The position numbers and the translations under genes were made by a program. The notes under the pieces were generated by a model. The model was given only the letters and a program-made list of their open reading frames with translations, did no database searches and was not told where the DNA came from. Below, piece after piece: positions 8,063 to 14,133 of a stretch of 14,133 nt of DNA. Position 1 is the first letter of the stretch. Every line of letters starts with the position of its first letter. The stretch is taken from contig JAPYOZ010000027.1 of assembly GCA_029941485.1 (NCBI GenBank), positions 1 through 14,133 on the forward strand. The letters are read 5' to 3'. Origin of the DNA: Gammaproteobacteria bacterium. Lineage in GTDB: Bacteria; Pseudomonadota; Gammaproteobacteria; PS1; Pseudothioglobaceae.

Positions 8063-10315
8063 GTTTGTTGGCGGTAGGCAGACTTTATCACTACAAGCCT
8101 GTAGCGTTAGCTCCAAAGTCGGTAGGGCGCTATTGTTTGAATGATCAATTAAGTCGATTTTAATTTGAGCATTGTTTTTGTAGATTGAAATTTTTTCTTG
8201 TGAAAATCCCAATTGAGCCAATTCACCTTCAGGGTAAGTAGAGCCTCTTATTGTCCAATTTTTAGTATCCGTACTGATTACTTTGGTGGCAATCAGTGAA
8301 TCTTGTAATGGTTGGTTAGAGTTAATGTGCCAAAGTGGTTTTAAAGTTACGTTAATAGCAACTTGATTTTTGTTTAGTTTTTGCGTATGAACACGGACAC
8401 GACCGTCGTAGGCGTATTGAACACTTGACAGTTCTTGATCAGTGGCATTGTTAAACCCTAAAATAAAGGAACTAAAGTTGTAAGGGTCTTGGTTAATTTC
8501 AGTTGCAAAAGTACTCAATAGTTGCTGTGCTTGCTGAGTGAATTCTCGATCGGTTGTTCTGTTGTTAAGTTTGATTAAGACTTTGTACGCCACACCATTA
8601 GCCGAAGGGATGGCGCCATCATAAGCTTCCTTGTAATTGGTATTTAAGTATTTTTTATCCTGAGTCATGTTAAAGCCAAATTGTGTTTTATCCCAAAATT
8701 TTTGCGTCATGTCTTTGACAAGTTGGATGGTTCGATCAAGCCAAATTTGTTGATTGGTTTGATCGAATACAGATAAATAAGCATTCGCTAAATAAGCATA
8801 ATCTTCAAACAAAGCAATGGTTTGCAATTGATTATCAATGGATACTCTGTAGAATTGATTGTCTTGATTAAAAGACGTTAGATAGTCCGCTAGTGCTAAG
8901 CCAGCTTGTGTGTATTTAACTTCATTAAAAATCTCACCCGCTTCAAGCAAGCTAGGGACCATCAATGCATTCCAAGAAAGCAAAATTTTGTTGTCCGTTA
9001 GTGGGGGCAACCTCTTAATTCTAAGGTCATATAATTTGTTCAGTAATTTGTCAATTTTTAAGTAGTCATCTTCGTTAATATCATTAATCTCTTTAAAACG
9101 AATAACGTGATTGCCTTCGAAGTCAGTGTGAGACGATAAATCAAAGTAGTGATTAAAGTGTTTAAATTCGTCTTGATTAAAGACACGTTTTAATTCTTGT
9201 ATTGACCAAACAAAAAAAGTACCTTCTTCGCCTTCAGAGTCTGCATCGGTGGCGGAGAAAAAACCACCATTAGCATCTTGCATCTCTCGTAAGACATAAT
9301 CAAGCGTTTGCTTGGCAATGCGTTTATAAAGTGGGTTTTTGGTTAATTGGTAGGCACGTGTATAAACTAGCGAGAGTTGTGCTTGATTGTAAAGCATCTT
9401 TTCAAAATGAGGAATTAACCAAGAATTGTCGGTTGAATATCGATGAAAACCACCGCCTACGGTATCATAAAATCCACCACTGGCCATGGTGTCTAATGTT
9501 ATAGTAATGGCATTAAGTTGATCATCATTTGGATGACGTTTGTGCACATCAATGAGTAACAACAGCATTGATTCATGTGGGAATTTTGGCGCCTCCCCAA
9601 AGCCACCTTCAAGCTCATCAAAATTCGACAGCATTGCCTTAATGGCTTTAGAGACGATGGATTTATCTATGTCTCCCTGAGTGTTATTTGCGGCTTTGTT
9701 TAGAACTTTATCAATATCGTTGGCTTGGTTAATAATTTTATTTTGTTCATTTTGCCAAAGGATTTGTATTTGTGAAAGTATGTCTAATAATTGATCTTTT
9801 GGAAAATAAGTACCTGCAAAAAATGCCTTGCCGTCTGACAATATAACGGCATTGAGTGGCCATCCACCAGAGCCATTTATTAATTGCGACACGTTCATGT
9901 AAGTAGCATCGACATCAGGGCGAATTTCACGGTCAACCTTAATGGAAATAAAGTGTTGGTTGAGAAACTCCGCTACTTGTAAGTCATCAAAGCTTTCTTC
10001 TTCCATGACATGACACCAATGACAAGTGGCGTAACCAATTGATATAAAAATAGGTTTATTTTCTAATTTGGCTTTGTTAAATGCTTCATCTGAAAATGGA
10101 TACCAATTAACAGGATTATGAGCATGTTGTAACAAATAGGGTGAAGATTCTAGAATTAAATGATTAACAAACTTAGCACGACCTTGCTCATCAATGTGCT
10201 GTGTTCTTGGCACATAATCTTTGTCTTTGTTGGTATAGGCTTGCTCTAGTTCATTCATTGGATGTGCCCATACTAACAAGGGTAGAAAAATAAAAATTAT
10301 GAATATTCTAAACAT
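8045..10315 (-). CDS. Secreted DUF255/YyaL-like thioredoxin-domain protein with C-terminal DsbD-alpha-like domain
   Basis: This 756-residue protein begins with a signal peptide (hydrophobic residues 4-16, likely cut after VWA at 17), so it is predicted periplasmic. Residues about 49-190 form the DUF255/Thioredox_DsbH domain with the hallmark SSPYLLQHAHNPVNWYPF stretch and the CHWC redox motif (C98, C101), followed by KVDRE and GGWPL. Residues about 220-630 form the alpha/alpha-barrel typical of YyaL/SPATA20 proteins (GGGFHRYSTD near 287-296, TDADSEGEEG near 356-365). The last ~115 residues resemble the N-terminal alpha domain of DsbD (PF11412 type): LKPLWHINSNQP near 658-669 and CSDKVCLPP at 741-749. 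The four cysteines 98, 101, 741 and 746 are the only ones in the protein. A thiol-disulfide role is likely but the substrate is unknown. It lies 35 bases after ruvA and ends interlocked with the RND gene. Confidence 0.85.
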   Translation of the reverse strand: MFRIFIIFIFLPLLVWAHPMNELEQAYTNKDKDYVPRTQHIDEQGRAKFVNHLILESSPYLLQHAHNPVNWYPFSDEAFNKAKLENKPIFISIGYATCHWCHVMEEESFDDLQVAEFLNQHFISIKVDREIRPDVDATYMNVSQLINGSGGWPLNAVILSDGKAFFAGTYFPKDQLLDILSQIQILWQNEQNKIINQANDIDKVLNKAANNTQGDIDKSIVSKAIKAMLSNFDELEGGFGEAPKFPHESMLLLLIDVHKRHPNDDQLNAITITLDTMASGGFYDTVGGGFHRYSTDNSWLIPHFEKMLYNQAQLSLVYTRAYQLTKNPLYKRIAKQTLDYVLREMQDANGGFFSATDADSEGEEGTFFVWSIQELKRVFNQDEFKHFNHYFDLSSHTDFEGNHVIRFKEINDINEDDYLKIDKLLNKLYDLRIKRLPPLTDNKILLSWNALMVPSLLEAGEIFNEVKYTQAGLALADYLTSFNQDNQFYRVSIDNQLQTIALFEDYAYLANAYLSVFDQTNQQIWLDRTIQLVKDMTQKFWDKTQFGFNMTQDKKYLNTNYKEAYDGAIPSANGVAYKVLIKLNNRTTDREFTQQAQQLLSTFATEINQDPYNFSSFILGFNNATDQELSSVQYAYDGRVRVHTQKLNKNQVAINVTLKPLWHINSNQPLQDSLIATKVISTDTKNWTIRGSTYPEGELAQLGFSQEKISIYKNNAQIKIDLIDHSNNSALPTLELTLQACSDKVCLPPTNITLKP

Positions 10316-10350
10316 AATTTGATTACAGCAAGCTTAGGCTAAGTAAGGAA
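10316..10350 (-). other. ruvA-DUF255 intergenic gap with small inverted repeats
   Basis: This 35-base gap holds CTTAG-G-CTAAG (10333-10343). Next to it is AAGTAA-GGAA-TTACTT (10341-10356), which includes the ruvA stop codon. Both are short AT-rich inverted repeats without a T tract, so I do not call a terminator; read-through from ruvA is likely. No convincing Shine-Dalgarno precedes the ATG at 10315. Confidence 0.2.
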
Positions 10351-10938
10351 TTACTTGTTTTGTAGAGCTTGACGGATTAATTCTTCGGTAGAGAGTGAAT
10401 CATCATTGATTGCATTTAGCATTCTGTCAGCCTCTTTAACCTTGAATCCAAGTGCTTGTAGCGCTTGAGAAGCTTTTTGAGTATTTGGATTGGCGTTACT
10501 AGCAGTAATTTTTTGATGATTAACATTGCTTAATTCCAATTTTTCTAAGCGATCTTTAAGCTCTACAATGAGCTTTTGTGCTGTTTTCTTGCCAATGCCT
10601 GGAGTTTTTGCCAGAAGTGCGTCGTCTTCCATTGCCACTGCGTTCATGAGCGAGGCAATATTGAGGTGGGAAAGAATCGCAAGCGCGACTTTAGGGCCAA
10701 TACCATTAACGCGGATTAACTCTCTAAATAAGGTTTTTTCATCTTTAGAGATAAAACCATACAAAGTGTGTGAGTCTTCTTTAACGGTTAAATGTGTATG
10801 TAGAGAAATATTATTATCATTACCCATCTCGTAAAAGCTTGACATAGGGCACAGAACTTCATAGCCAATACCACCCACCTCAAGTAGAACTTCAGGCGGG
10901 TTTTTTTCTAAAATTTTTCCGGTTAGTTTTCCAATCAT
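10351..10938 (-). CDS. ruvA: Holliday junction branch migration protein RuvA
   Basis: RuvA forms tetramers that hold the four-way Holliday junction and load the RuvB motor during recombinational repair. The start at ATG 10938 gives 195 residues beginning MIGKLTGKI, which matches the family start; an upstream TTG at 10959 would add seven residues but lies inside a hairpin. Domain I is the OB fold (about 1-62) with the acidic pin E54-D55. Domain II carries two helix-hairpin-helix motifs (NGIGPKVALAIL, 78-89, and TPGIGKKTAQKLI, 112-124). After a variable linker, domain III (about 155-195) is the RuvB-contacting helical bundle. In most gammaproteobacteria ruvA sits in ruvC-ruvA-ruvB; here it follows leuD by 37 bases and no ruvB or ruvC is in the window. 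It may rely on transcription from leuC. Confidence 0.96.
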   Translation of the reverse strand: MIGKLTGKILEKNPPEVLLEVGGIGYEVLCPMSSFYEMGNDNNISLHTHLTVKEDSHTLYGFISKDEKTLFRELIRVNGIGPKVALAILSHLNIASLMNAVAMEDDALLAKTPGIGKKTAQKLIVELKDRLEKLELSNVNHQKITASNANPNTQKASQALQALGFKVKEADRMLNAINDDSLSTEELIRQALQNK

Positions 10939-10939
10939 A

Positions 10940-10973
10940 TTTTTTTGTACGAGGTTCAACCTCGTACTTTTTT
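10940..10973. repeat. Near-perfect hairpin flanked by T tracts between leuD and ruvA
   Basis: GTACGAGGTT (10947-10956) and AACCTCGTAC (10958-10967) form a perfect 10-base inverted repeat around a single central base; as RNA it would fold as an 8-base stem with a 5-base loop. On the plus strand it is preceded by seven T and followed by six T (10968-10973), so in that direction it looks like an intrinsic terminator, although no plus-strand gene ends here. In the minus-strand mRNA it is flanked by A runs and ends 8 bases before the ruvA ATG, hiding the only GAGG upstream. It may regulate ruvA, block antisense transcription, or be one copy of a dispersed palindrome. Confidence 0.7.
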
Positions 10974-10975
10974 AA

Positions 10976-11590
10976 TTATAGCCAAGAATAAGTTTTGAAA
11001 TAATCCTTCTCAAAATCTTTGATGTCATCTGCGTATTGAAGCGTAAGACCAATATCATCCAAACCATTAATTAGGCGGCGTTTGCGCTCTGCATCCACTT
11101 CAAAAGTATAAATTTTACCATTGGCATCAACACTTTGTGATTCAAGGTCAATGGTGATTTCACCTTTAAAATTAAATAATTCATCCATCACATCGTTACT
11201 TTGAACAATGGGTAGAATGCCATTTTTAAAACAGTTGTTATAAAAAATATCGGCAAAACTTGGTGCAATAATCGCTTTAAAGCCATAATCTTCTAATGCC
11301 CAGGGTGCGTGTTCACGTGATGAGCCACAGCCAAAATTCTCACGTGTTAAGAGTATTTGTGCACCTTGATATTCTGGTTGATTAAGGACAAAATCTTTAT
11401 TCAGTGGGCGCTTGGTGTTATCCATACCCACTTCACCGTGATCAAGGTAGCGCCACTCATCAAATAAATTTGGGCCAAAACCAGAGCGTTTAATTGATTT
11501 TAAAAATTGCTTAGGAATAATGGCATCGGTATCGATATTAGCACGATCAAGCGGTGCGGAGATAGAAGTTAGAGTTGTAAATTTTTGCAT
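10976..11590 (-). CDS. leuD: 3-isopropylmalate dehydratase small subunit LeuD
   Basis: LeuD is the small (swivelling, aconitase domain 4-like) subunit of isopropylmalate isomerase, which converts 2-isopropylmalate to 3-isopropylmalate in leucine synthesis. The protein is 204 residues, the length typical of the bacterial enzyme. It shows the N-terminal N-I-D-T-D-A-I-I-P-K motif (18-27), the RPLNKDFVLN segment (61-70), and the active-site loop NFGCGSSREHAPWAL (85-99). It starts 6 bases after the leuC stop, with AGAGG at 11605-11609 as a rather distant Shine-Dalgarno, so the two subunits are surely co-transcribed. leuB, which often follows leuD, is not here; ruvA follows instead. Confidence 0.96.
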   Translation of the reverse strand: MQKFTTLTSISAPLDRANIDTDAIIPKQFLKSIKRSGFGPNLFDEWRYLDHGEVGMDNTKRPLNKDFVLNQPEYQGAQILLTRENFGCGSSREHAPWALEDYGFKAIIAPSFADIFYNNCFKNGILPIVQSNDVMDELFNFKGEITIDLESQSVDANGKIYTFEVDAERKRRLINGLDDIGLTLQYADDIKDFEKDYFKTYSWL

Positions 11591-11596
11591 AATTAT

Positions 11597-12997
11597 TTAT
11601 TTAACCTCTGAAAAATGACCGGCAATGGCGCTCGATGCTGCAATAGCAGGACTAACCAAATGCGTGAATGAGCCTTGACCTTGGCGCCCTTCAAAATTAC
11701 GATTAGAAGTCGATGCACAACGCTCTCCAGGTTCTAATTTATCAGCATTCATGGCAAGACACATTGAGCAACCTGCTTCGCGCCACTCAAAGCCTGCATC
11801 GGTAAATATTTTGTCTAAGCCCTCGTCTTCTGCTTGCTTTTTAATCAAGCCTGAGCCAGGTACAACTAAGGCTAGCTTAATGTTGTCAGCAATGTGTTTG
11901 TCTTTAACGACAGAAGCTGCCACTCGCAAATCTTCAATACGAGAGTTGGTGCACGAACCAATAAAAATTTTATCAATATTGACCGTGTTAATTGGCGTAT
12001 TGGCTTTGAGATGAATGTAGTTCAGTGCATTTTTGATGCTTTCAGATTTTACTGGATCGGCTTCTTTATCTGGATCGGGCACAATGCCATCAATTCCAAT
12101 TACCATTTCTGGAGAGGTACCCCAAGTAACTTGTGAATTAATGTCCTTCGCATTAAAGTTAATGACTTTATCAAAATACGCATCGGCGTCAGAATGCAGT
12201 GTGTTCCAGTATTTAATTGCTTTATCCCATTCAGAACCGCTCGGTGCTAAAGGGCGACCTTTAACGTAGTCTAGAGTTTTGTCATCCACAGCAATTATGC
12301 CCACGCGTGCACCGGCCTCAATCGCCATATTACACAATGTCATGCGTCCTTCGATGGACAAATCTCGAATGGTTTCACCCATAAATTCAATCGCATAGCC
12401 AGTACCACCAGCCGTGCCAATTTGGCCAATAATATAAAGCGCCACATCTTTCGCACTCACAAATTCATTTAATTCGCCGTTTACCTCGATTTTAAGATTT
12501 TTTGATTTGGACTGCCATAAGCAACCGGTGGCGAGTACGTGTTCAACTTCAGAAGTACCAATGCCAAAGGCCAGTGCGCCGAGTGCACCATGGGTAGAAG
12601 TGTGCGAATCGCCACAAACAATACTCATGCCTGGTAGCGTCGCGCCTTGCTCAGGACCAACCACATGCACAATGCCTTGGCGAATGTCGTTCATTTGAAT
12701 TTCATTAATACCAAATTCTTCACAGTTTTTGTCTAACGTTTCAATTTGTAATTTTGAGATAGGATCTTCAATACCACCAACACCAGACGCACGATCAGTG
12801 GTCGGTACATTGTGATCGGGCACTGCTAAGCTAGCCTCTAGGCGCCAAGGCTTTCTACCAGCTATTTCAAGTCCTTCAAAGGCTTGAGGGGAAGTAACTT
12901 CATGAATCAATTGTCGATCAATATAAATAAGCGCCGTGGTTGCCTCTTCACGCACTACGTGTGCCGCCATTAATTTATCGTAGAGTGTTTGTGCCAT
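11597..12997 (-). CDS. leuC: 3-isopropylmalate dehydratase large subunit LeuC
   Basis: LeuC is the aconitase-type large subunit of isopropylmalate isomerase and holds the catalytic [4Fe-4S] cluster in the cytoplasm. At 466 residues it equals the E. coli protein in length. The three cluster cysteines are C349 (in IGSCTNSR), C410 and C413 (in AGCSMCLAMN). Other family blocks are DHNVPTTDR (61-69), the CGDSHTSTHGALG stretch (128-140) and SNRNFEGRQG (431-440). Together with leuD it carries out the second step of leucine synthesis. The ATG at 12997 has AGGA (13008-13011) ten bases upstream as a Shine-Dalgarno. It heads a minus-strand run of leuC, leuD, ruvA and the DUF255 gene and is divergent from the amidotransferase gene. 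I see no leucine-rich leader peptide, as the upstream gap is only 64 bases. Confidence 0.97.
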   Translation of the reverse strand: MAQTLYDKLMAAHVVREEATTALIYIDRQLIHEVTSPQAFEGLEIAGRKPWRLEASLAVPDHNVPTTDRASGVGGIEDPISKLQIETLDKNCEEFGINEIQMNDIRQGIVHVVGPEQGATLPGMSIVCGDSHTSTHGALGALAFGIGTSEVEHVLATGCLWQSKSKNLKIEVNGELNEFVSAKDVALYIIGQIGTAGGTGYAIEFMGETIRDLSIEGRMTLCNMAIEAGARVGIIAVDDKTLDYVKGRPLAPSGSEWDKAIKYWNTLHSDADAYFDKVINFNAKDINSQVTWGTSPEMVIGIDGIVPDPDKEADPVKSESIKNALNYIHLKANTPINTVNIDKIFIGSCTNSRIEDLRVAASVVKDKHIADNIKLALVVPGSGLIKKQAEDEGLDKIFTDAGFEWREAGCSMCLAMNADKLEPGERCASTSNRNFEGRQGQGSFTHLVSPAIAASSAIAGHFSEVK

Positions 12998-13061
12998 TAC
13001 GCTAAAGTCCTGATTATTACTTGATAAAATAGAGTCATTTTACATTCTTAGTCGTTTTTAT
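12998..13061. promoter_or_regulatory. Divergent promoter region between leuC and the amidotransferase gene
   Basis: This 64-base gap must drive leuC leftward and the amidotransferase rightward, unless the promoters reach into the coding regions. On the plus strand TGA followed by TAAAAT (13022-13030) is an extended -10-like element about 32 bases before the ATG at 13062. On the minus strand TAAAAT (13042-13037) is the best -10-like hexamer for leuC. No convincing -35 is seen on either side. The two candidate -10 boxes are only 6 bases apart, so the two transcripts could compete. Confidence 0.35.
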
Positions 13062-14133
13062 ATGTGTGGTATTTGTGGTCAGTTAAGATTTGATCGTCAT
13101 GCGGTTAAGTCGCAAGATCTTAATGTAATGATGTCTAAGATCGCTAGGCGTGGTCCAGATGCTTCTGGGCAATGGGCAGATGGCAAGATTGGTTTTGGCC
13201 ATCAACGTCTTAGCATTATTGATTTATCAAACCATGCGGCGCAACCCATGGTGGATAAGGTGTTAGATCTAGTATTGGTTTTTAATGGTACGATTTACAA
13301 TTATCAATCTCTACGCCAAGATTTAATCAAACAAGGCTATACCTTCTTTTCACATTCAGACACCGAAGTCATTCTTAAGGCTTACCATTTTTGGGGTGAA
13401 GATTGCGTTACGCATTTAGACGGCATGTTTGCTTTTTGTATTTGGAATCAAAAAACCAATCAGCTGTTTGTTGCACGCGACCGTATGGGGATTAAACCCT
13501 TGTATTTTAGTTTGACTGATCAAGCCTTTAGTTTCGCTTCTAACACCCAAGCCTTGGTGGCTGTTGGTGCTGATACGAGTATTAATTCGGTCGCACTACA
13601 GCAACAGTTGTCTTTACATGGCGTGGTACCCGCGCCTAATACAATTTTAAATGGCGTGAATAAAATCAAACCAGCCACCACCTTGACGATTGATGCTAAA
13701 GGCAAAGTGATAGAAAAAACTTATTGGCAGCCTAGAGCGCAAAGATCCGAGCTCAGTGATGATGAGCATATTGAGCGCACGCATGAGTTACTGACTAAGG
13801 CGGTACTTAAAAGAATGAATGCCTCAGATGTGCCAATTGGCGTATTACTTTCAGGTGGTTTGGACTCTTCATTGTTGGTGGGCTTACTGCATGAAGCAGA
13901 GCATCAAGACATCCGTACTTTCTCGATAGGCTTTGAAGACATTGACGATGAAGCGGGTTCTGAGTTTGAATATTCCGATCAAATTGTCAAGCAATTTAAC
14001 ACCACCCATGAAAAATACGTGGTGAGTAATTCTCAAGTATTACCACGCTTAGGAGAGGCAGTGGCCAATATGGCAGAACCAATGGTGGGTCAAGATGCGG
14101 TGGCTTTTTACTTACTCTCAGAGCAAGTATCCA
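13062..14133 (+). CDS. asnO: Asparagine-synthase-family amidotransferase, probably N-acetylglutaminylglutamine amide (NAGGN) synthase subunit; 3' end truncated
   Basis: The visible 357 residues start MCGICG, with C2 as the N-terminal nucleophile of a class II glutamine amidotransferase domain (about 2-160; RRGPDASG at 29-36, LVFNGTIYNY at 72-81, SDTEV at 99-103). The asparagine-synthase ATP-pyrophosphatase domain follows, with the PP-loop SGGLDSS at 264-270. Several stretches match, from memory, the NAGGN amidotransferase family (TIGR03104; AsnO of Sinorhizobium) rather than ordinary AsnB. They are the MCGICG-x-x-RFD start, GVVPAPNTILNGV (187-199), TFSIGFE then EFEYSD (286-306), and AEPMVGQDAVAFYLLSEQVS at the end. 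That enzyme amidates N-acetylglutaminylglutamine to make an osmoprotectant. Its usual partner, the acetyltransferase/ATP-grasp synthetase Ngg, would be expected just downstream, outside the window. A general asparagine synthetase is the alternative. Confidence 0.82.
   Translation, partial: MCGICGQLRFDRHAVKSQDLNVMMSKIARRGPDASGQWADGKIGFGHQRLSIIDLSNHAAQPMVDKVLDLVLVFNGTIYNYQSLRQDLIKQGYTFFSHSDTEVILKAYHFWGEDCVTHLDGMFAFCIWNQKTNQLFVARDRMGIKPLYFSLTDQAFSFASNTQALVAVGADTSINSVALQQQLSLHGVVPAPNTILNGVNKIKPATTLTIDAKGKVIEKTYWQPRAQRSELSDDEHIERTHELLTKAVLKRMNASDVPIGVLLSGGLDSSLLVGLLHEAEHQDIRTFSIGFEDIDDEAGSEFEYSDQIVKQFNTTHEKYVVSNSQVLPRLGEAVANMAEPMVGQDAVAFYLLSEQVS

Noticed and set aside
10526..10834. Plus-strand open frame of 102 codons under ruvA, a possible user of the plus-oriented hairpin terminator
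   Set aside because: It is antisense to conserved RuvA helix-hairpin-helix sequence and shows no recognisable domain or ribosome binding site.
10939..10959. TTG at 10959 as the ruvA start
   Set aside because: It would translate through the hairpin and add seven residues absent from the family; ATG 10938 gives the standard MIG start.
10940..10973. Reading the leuD-ruvA hairpin as an ordinary terminator for the leuCD operon
   Set aside because: In the minus-strand transcript the stem is followed by A, not U, so it lacks the tail needed for intrinsic termination in that direction.
11751..12136. Overlapping plus-strand open frames under leuC
   Set aside because: They are antisense shadows of the conserved cluster-binding part of LeuC and carry no features of their own.

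Overview
The window is a densely packed, AT-rich (roughly 40% GC by eye) stretch of chromosome from a gammaproteobacterium. Protein sequences closely follow the E. coli-type versions (DinG, IspB, RlmE, TypA/BipA, RuvA, LeuC, LeuD). The low GC, very short intergenic gaps and gene mix would fit a small-genome marine or symbiotic gammaproteobacterium such as the SUP05/Thioglobus group, but that placement is an inference, not a read-out. Every gap between genes is shorter than 90 bases, and I see no tRNA, rRNA, CRISPR array, insertion sequence or prophage gene.

Layout. Positions 1-3014 hold a minus-strand operon, rlmE (23S rRNA methyltransferase), ispB (polyprenyl diphosphate synthase for the quinone side chain) and dinG (Fe-S DNA helicase, cut by the left edge), with gaps of 6 and 4 bases. 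An 82-base divergent region separates rlmE from typA/bipA (3097-4917, plus). A solitary RND-family inner-membrane exporter follows (4998-8048, plus), apparently with its own extended -10 promoter. Its stop codon overlaps the stop codon of the next, convergent gene.

Positions 8045-12997 form a second minus-strand run: leuC, leuD, ruvA and a secreted DUF255/YyaL-like protein. LeuC and LeuD form isopropylmalate isomerase. RuvA is the Holliday-junction protein, here without ruvB or ruvC next to it. The last protein carries a CxxC thioredoxin-like domain at its N-terminus and a DsbD-alpha-like domain at its C-terminus. A near-perfect hairpin flanked by T tracts sits between leuD and ruvA. Divergent from leuC, at 13062, begins an asparagine-synthase-like protein cut by the right edge. 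It resembles the amidotransferase that makes the compatible solute N-acetylglutaminylglutamine amide (NAGGN).

Most of the window is housekeeping. The most interesting items are the two-cysteine-pair periplasmic DUF255-DsbD-alpha fusion, the probable NAGGN osmoprotectant gene at the right edge, the leuD-ruvA hairpin, and the orphan RND pump that lacks the canonical TM10 lysine.
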